Source: CBDFGQ01 sp965247295
Lineage (GTDB): Bacteria; Chloroflexota; Dehalococcoidia; Lucifugimonadales; JAGWBF01
NCBI GenBank assembly: GCA_965247295.1
Contig: CBDFGQ010000008.1
Coordinates: forward strand, 897,062-961,061
DNA length: 64,000 bases
Reading direction: 5' to 3'
The notes beneath the pieces were generated by a model. It worked only from the letters and a program-made list of their open reading frames with translations, searched no databases and had not been told where the DNA came from. The translations under genes were made by a program, and so were the position numbers. Positions 26,609-35,632 of this stretch are shown here, piece after piece (positions within the stretch are counted from its first letter, which is position 1; every line of letters starts with the position of its first letter).

Positions 26609-26956
26609 GATGTTCTTCCTTTGAACGGAGTCTTGATTATTTCCTTCAAGTAAGACGTTTTGGCATGAGAAAAAGTTCCAGAACCTCTCATTATATCTTC
26701 CTACCTATCCAATTGCCTTCAAAGTTTTCCAGTTGAAACGACGAAAAAATGTTTGATGTGCATCGCCTCTTAATCTGTACACTTCCCCGGCGCTCTGGCC
26801 AATGTTAAAAGCGTCTGGATGCTCATCATCTGGACCGCGGAGGCTCAGATGGATCACGCCCTCACTTACGTAGGGTACCGCGAATGCTCTTGATGGCCCC
26901 TAAAGCTAGCCTCTACTCCATATATACGATGTCCATTGTCAAAACGTTCCATAGGG
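26609..26956. other. AT-richer intergenic region upstream of the lipoprotein operon
   Basis: No gene is seen. The first 150 bases are noticeably richer in A and T than neighbouring genes and probably contain the minus-strand promoter of the lipoprotein pair. No clear -35/-10 pair was settled on. The region ends at IS element F. Confidence 0.5.
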
Positions 26957-27035
26957 TGAGGTGGACCCCAAAATTTGGACAGGTGGCTAAGAGAGAGTCC
27001 CGCTCCTAAAATAGGACGGAAAGAAGGAGCAGGAC

Positions 27036-27320
27036 ATGAAGCAAACACGTAAGAAGCACAGCCCAGTCTTCAAGGCCAAAGTGGCTTTGGCCGCGCTCCA
27101 GGGGGAGCACACGATTGCAGAGCTGGCCAGCCGGTTTGAAGTCCACCCGAGCCAGATCCATGCCTGGAAGAAGGCCTTGACTCAGGGGGCGCCGCACCTC
27201 TTTGAAAATGGTGGTGGACGCCAGGAGAAGGACCAAGAGGTCCTCACTGCCCAGCTCTACCAACAGATTGGGCAGCTCAAGGTGGAACGGGATTTTTTGT
27301 CACGGAGCTTCGGGTTGTGA
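27036..27320 (+). CDS. IS3-family transposase OrfA (element F, copy 1)
   Basis: This 94-residue HTH protein (HSPVFKAKVALAALQGEHT, then IAELASRFEVHPSQIHAWKK) ends with ERDFLSRSFGL. A T6G tract at about 27293-27299 lies just before the overlap with orfB and could promote -1 frameshifting. OrfB is in the -1 frame. Confidence 0.92.
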   Translation: MKQTRKKHSPVFKAKVALAALQGEHTIAELASRFEVHPSQIHAWKKALTQGAPHLFENGGGRQEKDQEVLTAQLYQQIGQLKVERDFLSRSFGL

Positions 27321-28252
27321 GCCGGTCCCAACGCCGGGCCATGATTGACCGAGAAGAACCGAAGCTGTCTCTGGTGCGCCAGTGCGCCTTGCTGGGTATC
27401 AGCCGCTCCTCGTTGTACTACCTGCCAACCGAGGCCGGCGCCGAGGACTTGGAGTTGATGGCCTTCATAGACCAACAGTACCTGAAGACACCTTTCTACG
27501 GCTCCAGAAGGATGACTGCCTGGCTCAGAAATCACGGACACCAGGTCAACCGCAAGCGGGTCCGCCGGCTGATGCAGCTGATAGGCCTGGAGGCCATCTA
27601 CCGGCGTCCCAACACCAGCAAGCCAAACCCAGGGCATAAGGTCTATCCGTACTTGCTCAGGGGGCTGGAGATCAACCGGGTCAACCAGGTGTGGGCTACC
27701 GACATCACCTACATACCCATGGCTCGGGGTTTCCTCTACTTGGTGGCCATCATGGACTGGCACAGCCGCTACGTGCTGGCCTGGCGGCTGTCCAACACCC
27801 TGGAGGTAGACTTCTGTGTTGCGGCTCTGGAAGAGGCCTTGAGCAAGGGTCGGCCACAGATCTTCAACACCGACCAGGGCAGCCAGTTCACCAGCGAGGC
27901 CTTCACCAGCATGCTGCTGGCGCAAGGCGTTCAAGTGAGCATGGACGGCAGGGGCCGGTGCATGGACAACGTCTTCGTGGAACGGCTGTGGCGCAGCATC
28001 AAGTACGAGGAGGTGTACCTGAAGGCATACCAAAATGGGACTGAGGCCAGAAAAGGGATTGGGGCTTATCTGGCCTTCTACAACCAAGAGCGGCCCCATC
28101 AAGCCCTGGGCTATCGGTCACCGGGTCAGGTGTTCCATGCAGTGAGCCCACAAAGGTGTTTACTGGAACATCCACAAGCCTTACAATCGGATGAAGGTTT
28201 ACGAGACACCCCAGCGGTAGACTCTCTTATTTTAGCCTCACCGCTGTCCTGA
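27317..28252 (+). CDS. IS3-family transposase OrfB (element F, copy 1)
   Basis: This 311-residue DDE integrase starts with GTG. Motifs: HTH_21-like SRRMTAWLRNHGHQVNRKRV, catalytic Asp in VWATDITYIPM, Asp in FNTDQGSQFTS, Glu in VFVERLWRSIKYEEVY. It ends NQERPHQALGYRSPGQVF, the family's C-terminal signature. The gene is complete. Confidence 0.93.
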   Translation: MSRSQRRAMIDREEPKLSLVRQCALLGISRSSLYYLPTEAGAEDLELMAFIDQQYLKTPFYGSRRMTAWLRNHGHQVNRKRVRRLMQLIGLEAIYRRPNTSKPNPGHKVYPYLLRGLEINRVNQVWATDITYIPMARGFLYLVAIMDWHSRYVLAWRLSNTLEVDFCVAALEEALSKGRPQIFNTDQGSQFTSEAFTSMLLAQGVQVSMDGRGRCMDNVFVERLWRSIKYEEVYLKAYQNGTEARKGIGAYLAFYNQERPHQALGYRSPGQVFHAVSPQRCLLEHPQALQSDEGLRDTPAVDSLILASPLS

Positions 28253-28407
28253 TGATGGGGTCCACTTGATAGACCGGCAGCAGGGCAATCGTTGTTGATC
28301 AGAGGGTGACGATGTATCACATGAAATGTATTGAGGAGACGAATCTCCTTTGCATTCAACCCGTTCATCCTGGTTGGCAAATGGCATCAGCCTGAGGAGG
28401 AGGAAAG

Positions 28408-29661
28408 GTGTTCAAGATCGATAAGTTCCGTTTGGTGGTAGTTGCTCTGCTTGCCGTTTTGACTGTGGCAGTGGCCGCTTGCGACAGTGAACCCGAAAAG
28501 GCGCCTGATCCGTTGATTGTCGGCCACCTCAACGCCTTCACCGGGTCGCTGTCCTACTTCGGCGAGTCCCACTCAAACAGTGTCGGCCTGGCGGCGGACC
28601 ACATCAACCGTGCTGGCGGCATCCAGGGCGGCTTCGTGCGCTTGGTTCACCGCGACACCGCAGTGAATCCGGTCCAGGGTGTGTCCGCGGCTGAGGAGTT
28701 GGTGAATGTCCAGGGAGTGGTGGCGATCGTGGGGGCGTTGGCGAGCGGTGTAACTATACCTGTCGCCACTTCGGTGACCGTCCCCAACGGCGTGCTGCAA
28801 GTTTCCGGCGCATCGACCGCGCCCGCCATAACCGTGCTGGAAGATAACGATTTCCTGTTCCGTACTTCACTGTCCGACGCCTCTCAGGGCGTGGTTCTGT
28901 CGGATTTGGCCAAGGAGTTGGGCTACGAGAGCGCGGGCATCCTGTACATCAATAACGCATATGGGGAAGGGTTGGCGGCCCAGTTCACGGAATCGTTTAC
29001 CGCATTGGGTGGCACGGTAATCGCTTCGGTGCCTCACGAAGATAGCCAACCTACCTTCGTTTCCGAGTTGGAGAAGGCCACCGAAGGCGACCCTGACGTC
29101 CTGATCGCTATCAGCTACCAGCAGGCCGAGATTTACCTACGCGAGGCCCTGGAAGGCGGTTATGCGGACACCTTCCTGTTCGTGGACGGCACCAAGATCC
29201 CCGAATCTTTCGCAGTCATCGGCTGGGACCTTCTGGAAGGCAGCTATGGCACCGGGCCGGGCTTCGAGGCCAACCCGTCAACCCAGGCGTTCATCGACTC
29301 CTATGTGAGGACCTACGACATGGAGCCTGAGCATCCCTTCATGAACGAAACCTACGACGCGATGATCCTTATCGGCTTGGCTGCGGCCAAGGCCGGGACC
29401 ACCACGGACTCTGCCGCTATTCGCGACGCCCTCCGGGACGTAGCCAATCCCCCCGGCGAGGTGGTGAGGCCCGGAGAGGAGGGCATCAAGCGGGCCATGG
29501 AGCTGATCGCCGATGGCAAGGACATTAACTACGAGGGAGCTGCCGGTTCGGTTGACTTGGACGAGAACGGTGACGTCATCACAGGCCACATCGAAGTGTG
29601 GAAGATCGAAGGCGGCGAGATCGTTTCGGATCGCCAAGTGCCGGTTGACTTGGGCCAATAA
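28408..29661 (+). CDS. livK: branched-chain amino-acid-type ABC transporter substrate-binding lipoprotein
   Basis: A type I periplasmic binding protein of 417 residues. The GTG start has GAGGAGGAGG directly upstream. The signal LLAVLTVAVAAC is a lipoprotein signal with lipobox VAAC. The mature start DPLIVGHLNAFTGSLSYFGE and the AADHINRAGGIQGG helix are the LivK hallmarks. VSGASTAPAIT and NAYGEGLAAQF lie around the ligand-binding and second-domain junction. It is encoded on the + strand, converging on livM/H/F/G on the other strand, so SBP and permease are probably separately regulated. The ligand may be an amino acid, amide or other small organic acid. Confidence 0.9.
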   Translation: MFKIDKFRLVVVALLAVLTVAVAACDSEPEKAPDPLIVGHLNAFTGSLSYFGESHSNSVGLAADHINRAGGIQGGFVRLVHRDTAVNPVQGVSAAEELVNVQGVVAIVGALASGVTIPVATSVTVPNGVLQVSGASTAPAITVLEDNDFLFRTSLSDASQGVVLSDLAKELGYESAGILYINNAYGEGLAAQFTESFTALGGTVIASVPHEDSQPTFVSELEKATEGDPDVLIAISYQQAEIYLREALEGGYADTFLFVDGTKIPESFAVIGWDLLEGSYGTGPGFEANPSTQAFIDSYVRTYDMEPEHPFMNETYDAMILIGLAAAKAGTTTDSAAIRDALRDVANPPGEVVRPGEEGIKRAMELIADGKDINYEGAAGSVDLDENGDVITGHIEVWKIEGGEIVSDRQVPVDLGQ

Positions 29662-29802
29662 ATCCAGCGCGGGCCGAAACTAGACTCCTAGCGATTGCGC
29701 CGGGACGCTGAGAGCAGATTCTCGGCGACCCGGCGCATGTTATTCGGCGCGGGCACATCGCCACGGATCAAGCGAGTTTGACCATCGTAGCATTCGCCAC
29801 AC

Positions 29803-30801
29803 CTAGCCAGGAGCGTCTGGAGGGAACCCGCGTCGGGCGACATGGCGCTGCTCACCCAGGATGCCGCTGGGGCGCAGCAGGATCACCGCCACGATGAGCG
29901 CGCCTATCAAGAAGAGCCGGAAGCTGGGATCGGAAAGTATGCCGGGCAGGGACTGCGTGCCAGTCCAGATTCCCCACACCACGAACGCTCCCAGGATTGC
30001 CCCCTTGTTGTTGGCGGAGCCGCCCACCATCAGCATGGCCCAGATCACGAAGGTAGCGAGCAGCGGGTCGAAGGTTAGCGGGGAGAGAAAGCGGATGTGG
30101 TGGGCATAAAGCGCGCCGCCGATACCCATGATCATCGCGCCCATGATGAACGCCTGGAGCTTGAACTTGAATACATCCTTACCGCTGGCTTCGGCGGCCG
30201 TCTCGTCCTCGCGAATGGCCCTCAGCACCCGTCCCCAGGGAGAGTTGACCGCCTGTTGCACCGCCAGATAGAGCGCCGCCAGCGTGACGATCACTACCGC
30301 TAGATACAGGTAGTTGTAGATGTCCGGCGCTATCCAGTCGCCCAGAAACTTTGGGATTCTGTACAGCCCCTTGGAGCCGTTGGCCAGCCACTTTTCGTTC
30401 AGGAATAAGAGGCGTACTGTCTCGGCGATTCCCAGCGTGGCTATCGCCAGATAATCGTCGCGCAGCCGCAGAGCAACGTAGCCAATGACCAGCGCAAACA
30501 CTCCGCAGCACAATGCTGCCGCCACCAGTCCAAAGACGAACCAGACGTCGATGCCCAAGTCCAGATAGCTCAGACTGGACCAGTTGCCGCCGAACTTGAA
30601 GTCCTCGAACAGCGTCGGGTCCGGCGACGAGGTGGTCAACAGCGCCGATGCGTAGGCGCCCAGCGCAAAAAATCCGGCGATTCCGATGTTGAATAGCCCG
30701 GTGAACCCCCAATGAACGTTCAGCCCCAGGGAGAAGACGGAATAGATGCCCGCCATGATGGCAAAGCCCACCAGGTAATCGAGGATGCCGATTACTTCCA
30801 A
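29803..30801 (-). CDS. livM: branched-chain amino-acid-type ABC transporter permease LivM
   Basis: A 332-residue inner-membrane permease with the LivM pattern: SLGLNVHWGFTGLFNIGIAG near the start, RDDYLAIATLGIAETVRLL in the middle, AIREDETAAEASGKDVFKFK (cytoplasmic coupling loop), and FVIWAMLMVGGSANNKGAIL near the end. It starts with TTG 30801, overlapping closely with the LivH stop. About eight to ten hydrophobic segments are visible. It pairs with LivH to form the transmembrane channel. Confidence 0.93.
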   Translation of the reverse strand: MEVIGILDYLVGFAIMAGIYSVFSLGLNVHWGFTGLFNIGIAGFFALGAYASALLTTSSPDPTLFEDFKFGGNWSSLSYLDLGIDVWFVFGLVAAALCCGVFALVIGYVALRLRDDYLAIATLGIAETVRLLFLNEKWLANGSKGLYRIPKFLGDWIAPDIYNYLYLAVVIVTLAALYLAVQQAVNSPWGRVLRAIREDETAAEASGKDVFKFKLQAFIMGAMIMGIGGALYAHHIRFLSPLTFDPLLATFVIWAMLMVGGSANNKGAILGAFVVWGIWTGTQSLPGILSDPSFRLFLIGALIVAVILLRPSGILGEQRHVARRGFPPDAPG

Positions 30802-30802
30802 T

Positions 30803-31828
30803 TCAGCTCCGTGGTCCTCCCAAAATTCCGCGCGGCCGCACCAGCAGCACCATAATCATCAGCGCGAAGGCTGCCGCGGGTTTGTAGCTGGGGTTGATCC
30901 ATTGAGTCGAAACTTCAGACGTTACTCCGATGACGAAGGCACCCACCAGCGCGCCGTATGGGCTTCCGGTGCCTCCCAGGATTACGGCGGCGAACAGAGG
31001 GATGAGGAACTTCCAGCCCATTATGGGCAGCATGTTCGCCTGAAATACGGCCAGCAGGATGCCAGCGGTGGCGGCCAACGCCGCGCCCATTCCCCAAGTC
31101 CACCATATGACGCGCTGGGTACCGATGCCGCTGACCAGGGCTAGGTCGGGGTTGTCCGCTGTGGCGCGCATGGCCTTGCCCATTTTGCTGCGGCTCAGCA
31201 CCAGATACAACGCCACCACGAGGATGACGGCCACGATGGCGATGAAGATAGCGTCCGGCGGTATCCGCACGTCCATGGGTAGGTGAAACACCTGCCGGGT
31301 CTCCCTCGGCAAGCGCTGGACATCTCCTCCCCAAATCAGCTGCACCAACCCGCGCAGCGCGATGGCTACTCCCAGCGAGGCCATTGAAACCACTACGGCG
31401 TTCACGCCTCGGTTCCGCAGCCGACGGTACACTACCACGTCCAGAGCGATCGCCGCCGCGGCGATGACCGCCGCCGCTATCGGCAAGGCAATGAGCAGAG
31501 GGTAGCCGAATGTGAATGGCCCCAGACCCTCGCCCTCCACTCCAATCTTCGGAAGCAGGCTGCCGATAATGAACAGCGCGGCGTACGCTCCCAAGGTCAT
31601 ATAGTCGCCGTGAGCGATGTTGGCGAAATTGAGGATGCCGTAGATCAGGGTCAAGCCGATAGCGCCTAGGGCGATGATGGCCCCGAGGAAAATGCCGTTG
31701 ACCACCAGCCCCATCTTGACGAAAGGCAGGAAGCCAATGGCCAGCGCCGCCAACACTATGACGGCAGTGGTGTGCGCTGGCGTCCAGGCCGAGCCGATTT
31801 GTCGGGCGGTATCGCGCAGGGTAGTCAT
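30803..31828 (-). CDS. livH: branched-chain amino-acid-type ABC transporter permease LivH
   Basis: A 341-residue permease with an N-terminal hydrophobic extension and the LivH signature: GAIGLTLIYGILNFANIAHGDYMTLGAY, read in two parts, then RLRNRGVNAVVVSMASLGVA. The coupling loop is KMGKAMRATADNPDLALVSG. VSTQWINPSYKPAAAFALMI lies near the C-terminus. It lies 27 bases after livF and 1 base before livM in the same minus-strand operon. Confidence 0.93.
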   Translation of the reverse strand: MTTLRDTARQIGSAWTPAHTTAVIVLAALAIGFLPFVKMGLVVNGIFLGAIIALGAIGLTLIYGILNFANIAHGDYMTLGAYAALFIIGSLLPKIGVEGEGLGPFTFGYPLLIALPIAAAVIAAAAIALDVVVYRRLRNRGVNAVVVSMASLGVAIALRGLVQLIWGGDVQRLPRETRQVFHLPMDVRIPPDAIFIAIVAVILVVALYLVLSRSKMGKAMRATADNPDLALVSGIGTQRVIWWTWGMGAALAATAGILLAVFQANMLPIMGWKFLIPLFAAVILGGTGSPYGALVGAFVIGVTSEVSTQWINPSYKPAAAFALMIMVLLVRPRGILGGPRS

Positions 31829-31855
31829 CTCTGGCTTTCTGAGCGCACGTCTTGA

Positions 31856-32560
31856 TTAGCCTCCTAGGTACAGACTGGCTACTTGCGGGTTGTCCAGCAG
31901 GTCAGGGCCGGTGTCGTCCAGCCGGTTTTCCCCCGCAACCAGAACGTAGCCTCGGTGCGACATTCGCAGCGCTTCGCGGGCGTTTTGCTCTACCAGCAGC
32001 ACGGCTACGCCGCTTCGATTAATGTCCCTGATGCGCTCGAAGACCAGGCCCATCATCTCTGGAGAGAGCCCGGCGGAGGGTTCGTCCAGCAGTATCAGCG
32101 CAGGGTCCAGCATCAGCGCGCGGGCGAGGGCCAGCATCTGGCGCTGGCCACCCGACAGGCTTCCCGCCTTGCGGCCCGGCCGCATGGCAAGGTCTGGGAA
32201 GATTTCGAACATCTCGTCGATGCGTCCCCGGTAGTCGTCGCGACGGATGAAAGCGCCCATATCCAGGTTCTCCCGGATGCTCAGTGAAGGAAAGACGTTG
32301 CCGGTTTGGGGGACATAGGACAAGCCAGTGCGCACCGCCTGATCCGGTTGAATCCCAGATATGTCCTCGCCCCGGAACATGATGCTGCCCGATCGCATCC
32401 GAATCAGACCTACAATGGCCTTCATCAAGGTGGATTTCCCGCAGCCGTTGGGGCCGATGATCGTGACGACCTCGCCCATGCCCACGGTAATAGACACACC
32501 GTGCAGTATCTCGGTCTCTCCATACCCGGCCACGACACCGGAGGCATCAAGCAGCGTCAC
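31856..32560 (-). CDS. livF: LIV-type ABC transporter ATP-binding protein LivF
   Basis: A 234-residue ATPase with Walker A GPNGCGKST, ABC signature LSGGQRQMLALARALM, Walker B LILLDEPSAG and H-loop LLVEQNAR (Q in place of the usual acidic/His H-loop region, typical for LivF). It overlaps livG by 14 bases. With LivG it powers the importer. Confidence 0.95.
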   Translation of the reverse strand: MTLLDASGVVAGYGETEILHGVSITVGMGEVVTIIGPNGCGKSTLMKAIVGLIRMRSGSIMFRGEDISGIQPDQAVRTGLSYVPQTGNVFPSLSIRENLDMGAFIRRDDYRGRIDEMFEIFPDLAMRPGRKAGSLSGGQRQMLALARALMLDPALILLDEPSAGLSPEMMGLVFERIRDINRSGVAVLLVEQNAREALRMSHRGYVLVAGENRLDDTGPDLLDNPQVASLYLGG

Positions 32561-33335
32561 CGGCTGAGCCTCCTAGATATGCTTCCAGCACCTGCGGGTT
32601 TTGCCGCACCTGTCGCGGCGTTCCTTCCGCAATTACGGCACCGTTGGCCATGACGATAATCGGGTCGCACATGGTCATGACGAATCTCATGTCGTGCTCA
32701 ATGATTACGAACGTGATGTCCCGCTCGACGCTGGCCAGAAGTATGTTCTGCGAGATGCTTTGAAGCAGCGTACGGTTGACTCCGGCGGCGGGTTCGTCCA
32801 ATAGCACCATCTTGGGCTTGGCCATGAGGACGCGCGCTAGCTCCAGCAGCTTCTTCTGGCCGCCGGACAGATTCCCGGCGTACTCGTCGGCCAGGTGAGA
32901 TAGGGTGAGCAGCTCCAAGACTTCCATCGCCTGTACCTCGATCTGGCGCTCCTCACGGGCCACTTTCCGGGGCATCAACCAAGATGCCCAGATGTGTTCG
33001 CCCGTCTGTGGAGCGGGTACCAGGATAAGGTTTTCCAGCACCGTCATGCGCTTCATCTCCCTAGGGATCTGGAAGGTGCGCACAAGGCCCAGACCGAAAG
33101 TCTGGTGCATTCCCATCTTGTCGATGCGCCGGCCGTCGAAGATGACTTGCCCGCTGGTCGGAGACATCGCGCCGGAAACCAGGTTGAACAAAGTCGTCTT
33201 GCCCGCCCCATTAGGGCCGATTATCCCCGTGATCGCGCCCCGCTTGATCCGCAGGGAGCAATGGTCAACGGCCCGCACTCCGCCGAAGTCCTTCACCAGG
33301 TCGTGAACCTCAAGGATAGGCGCTGTGTTCGTCAA
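32547..33335 (-). CDS. livG: LIV-type ABC transporter ATP-binding protein LivG
   Basis: A 262-residue ATPase: Walker A GPNGAGKTT, signature LSGGQKKLLELARVLM, Walker B MVLLDEPAAGVN, and FVIIEHDMRFVM (H-loop). The start is TTG 33335 with GGAGG upstream. It is the first gene of the livG-livF-livH-livM operon. Confidence 0.95.
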   Translation of the reverse strand: MTNTAPILEVHDLVKDFGGVRAVDHCSLRIKRGAITGIIGPNGAGKTTLFNLVSGAMSPTSGQVIFDGRRIDKMGMHQTFGLGLVRTFQIPREMKRMTVLENLILVPAPQTGEHIWASWLMPRKVAREERQIEVQAMEVLELLTLSHLADEYAGNLSGGQKKLLELARVLMAKPKMVLLDEPAAGVNRTLLQSISQNILLASVERDITFVIIEHDMRFVMTMCDPIIVMANGAVIAEGTPRQVRQNPQVLEAYLGGSAGDAA

Positions 33336-33834
33336 ACTGCCTCCATGCTATGGGCGGCCGGTACGGAAGTGCCGCCGGTTTCCGACATTTCCTTCTTTAG
33401 AACTCTGGTAGCTGAGAGGTGCCAATGCCTCTGCCACGATCCTTGAGCCGACGTGCCTGCAACAATGGTGACCAGTTGGCGCTTGCAACTCCCTGCTGTG
33501 CCGCTCCAGCGTCAGTGCTTCTACGGTATATAATAATGGAATCGAGCGGCCAACGCATCCATAATTTTGGGGCAGACCCTGGAGCGCCAGGTCGTCTCAG
33601 CCGAACCCACTCCCGTAGTGGTTCGGGGGATCGGCACTGCCAACCGAATGAGGTGACGTCGCCGCCATTCACATGGCTATACTGGCTATAAGGGAGGTCG
33701 AGCGCTTACGCTTACAGTGTTTGAGCGGCTGCCGCCGCCTCTGAACGACAGACGCCCAATCCTTCCACCTTTGGCGTCCAGAACGGCTGCCGTGGACGCC
33801 TCCAGAACTGGTAGGTTCGACATATGGCCCTCTC
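33336..33834. other. intergenic region upstream of livG and element E
   Basis: No convincing gene is seen. The stretch 33336-33440 should hold the promoter of the minus-strand liv operon. A TATAAT occurs at about 33529 on the plus strand without a well-placed -35. Confidence 0.4.
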
Positions 33835-33945
33835 TGTAAACCGTCAGGGAAAATGGGACACCTGAGAGGGGTGGAAAACCCGAGAGTCTGAGAGTGGTGT
33901 GAGCTCCTGAAGCGAGGGTAAAGTACCTCATGAAAGGAGCGGACC

Positions 33946-34353
33946 GTGTCCCAGTCACAAGAGAGCAAGGCAGATGCTGCCCAGCAGCGGAGCGAGGAGA
34001 CCAGGTCTTTCGTCCGCACGGTGAAGGCGGCAACCCGACGTAGATACACCCCCGAAGAGAAGATCCTTGTCGTCCTGGAGGGCTTTCGCCGGGAGGTCAC
34101 TGTCAATGACCTGTGCAGGCGAGAGGGGATCAAGCCCCACTCCTACCACGCGTGGACCAAGGAGTTCATGGAGGCTGGCAAGGAGAGGCTTACCCGTGAG
34201 ACGGTGCGGGACGCCACGGGCCAGGAGATCCAGCAACTCAGGCGTGACAACGACGAGCTCAAGGAGCTGGTGGCCGACCTGTCCCTGGAGGTCTACCGTA
34301 TCAAAAAAACGGCTATCCCAGTGCCTGCCGACGACGTCGGTACCAACGCATGA
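33946..34353 (+). CDS. IS3-family transposase OrfA (element E)
   Basis: This 135-residue HTH protein has TRRRYTPEEKILVVLEGF, TVNDLCRREGIKPHSYHAW and a coiled coil (IQQLRRDNDELKELVADL). An A7C tract at 34303-34310 is followed by an open -1 frame to the orfB start, allowing an OrfAB fusion. The start is GTG 33946. Confidence 0.92.
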   Translation: MSQSQESKADAAQQRSEETRSFVRTVKAATRRRYTPEEKILVVLEGFRREVTVNDLCRREGIKPHSYHAWTKEFMEAGKERLTRETVRDATGQEIQQLRRDNDELKELVADLSLEVYRIKKTAIPVPADDVGTNA

Positions 34354-35291
34354 GCGCGTCCGAGAAGACGACGGTCCTGGCCAGGGTAGCTTCGTCCACG
34401 CTTCCAAAGCGTCAGGTACTCAAGGACCTGGGTGTCCCCAAGAGCACCTACTATCGGTGGCTGACGCGCGAGCAACGGTGCCAAGGGCTTGAGAATCAAC
34501 CGGGAGGCGGCCTGGCACCCTGGAACCGCCTGAGTCAACCTGAGGAGCAAGCGGTCCTGACGGTGGCACGTCGAGCGCCTGAACTGAGCTGTCGTCAACT
34601 TGCTGCCTGGATCACCGACAACCAGGGCTTCTCTGTCTCCGAGTCCACGGTCTACCGCATCCTGCGCAGGGAGGGTCTGGTCAAGTCACCCAAGATGCAG
34701 CTCAAGGCCGGCAAGGAGTACCACCGCAAGACCACCGGTCCCAACCAGATGTGGGCAACCGACGCCTCCTACTTCAAGGTCATCGGGTGGGGCTACTACT
34801 ACTTGGTGACGGTGATGGATGACTTCTCCCGCTTCATCCTGGCCCATAAGCTCCAACGCGACATGACCTCAGACTCTTTCATCGAGGTGGTCCAGGATGC
34901 CGTGGACAAGACCGGCATGACTGAGATCCCGGTGCAAGACAGGACCAGGCTACTGAGCGACAACGGCTCTGGCTACGTCTCCCGTGCCTTCAGGGACTAC
35001 CTGCACCTGGTGGGCATCAGGCACATCCTGGCAGCACCCTTCCACCCTCAGACCAACGGCAAGCTGGAGCGCTATCACCAGACTATCAAGCAGGACGTTA
35101 ACCAGGTCCCCTACGAGGTGCCGTCCGACCTCGAGGAGGCAATCGCCGCTTTTGTGGGCTCCTACAACCACAAGCGCTATCACATGGCCCTGGGCAACGT
35201 CACGCCTGCTGACGTGCTCAACGGGAGGCGGGAGCAGATCCTACAACGGAGGAGTGCAGGTCCAGGCGATCGAACGGAGAAGACGCTATAA
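34350..35291 (+). CDS. IS3-family transposase OrfB (element E)
   Basis: A complete 313-residue DDE integrase. The N-terminal HTH is ESTVYRILRREGLVK; catalytic residues lie in MWATDASYFKV (Asp), RLLSDNGSGYVSRAF (Asp) and NGKLERYHQTIK (Glu). It serves as the reference for the lesions in elements A and D. It overlaps orfA by ATGA. Confidence 0.93.
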   Translation: MSASEKTTVLARVASSTLPKRQVLKDLGVPKSTYYRWLTREQRCQGLENQPGGGLAPWNRLSQPEEQAVLTVARRAPELSCRQLAAWITDNQGFSVSESTVYRILRREGLVKSPKMQLKAGKEYHRKTTGPNQMWATDASYFKVIGWGYYYLVTVMDDFSRFILAHKLQRDMTSDSFIEVVQDAVDKTGMTEIPVQDRTRLLSDNGSGYVSRAFRDYLHLVGIRHILAAPFHPQTNGKLERYHQTIKQDVNQVPYEVPSDLEEAIAAFVGSYNHKRYHMALGNVTPADVLNGRREQILQRRSAGPGDRTEKTL

Positions 35292-35632
35292 CAGGACCCT
35301 CAAGGAGCTCGCCCGACACTCCTCATAACAATAACCTTCTCGGGTCTCAAAGTGTCCCATTTTCGCTGACGGTCTACACATTCGTTTGCAAACCCTGAGG
35401 AATGAGACTCCCGTCGAAGAGAGTGGTTCAAAGTGGTTGACTAGCATCGCTAGATGAAATTGAGCACTTCAAATGGTGATGGGCGATGTCAGCAACGGGA
35501 TATGCAGCTTGCGCCATACCGGAGTATAGTGTTTACGAAGGGGCTGAGTTCCCTTGTGGAATTCCGGATCACAAGGCACGACCTTAACATGCACAAACGG
35601 GAGTTCTCCGAACGTGTCCAAGGAGGGCGACA

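Larger units (their letters stand above)
26957..28269 (+). mobile_element. IS3-family element F, copy 1 (1313 bp)
   Basis: Ends are TGAGGTGGACCCCA and, inverted, TCAAGTGGACCCCA, each followed by a GGACAG. The element has the same length as copy 2 at 39025-40337 and differs by only two amino acids in OrfB. No target duplication is evident at this copy (GGG versus TAG). Both reading frames are complete. Confidence 0.9.
33835..35378 (+). mobile_element. IS3-family element E, apparently intact (1544 bp)
   Basis: Inverted repeats of about 27 bp: TGTAAACCGTCAGGGAAAAT at the left and, inverted, TGTAGACCGTCAGCGAAAAT at the right; both continue GGGACAC. OrfA and OrfB are both complete. It is the only intact member of the A/D/E trio in this window. 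No target duplication is seen. Confidence 0.9.

Noticed and set aside
33397..33672. Minus-strand 91-residue open frame upstream of livG
   Set aside because: Composition is Arg/Trp-rich as expected for a shadow frame in GC-rich DNA, and it lies in the likely promoter region of the liv operon.
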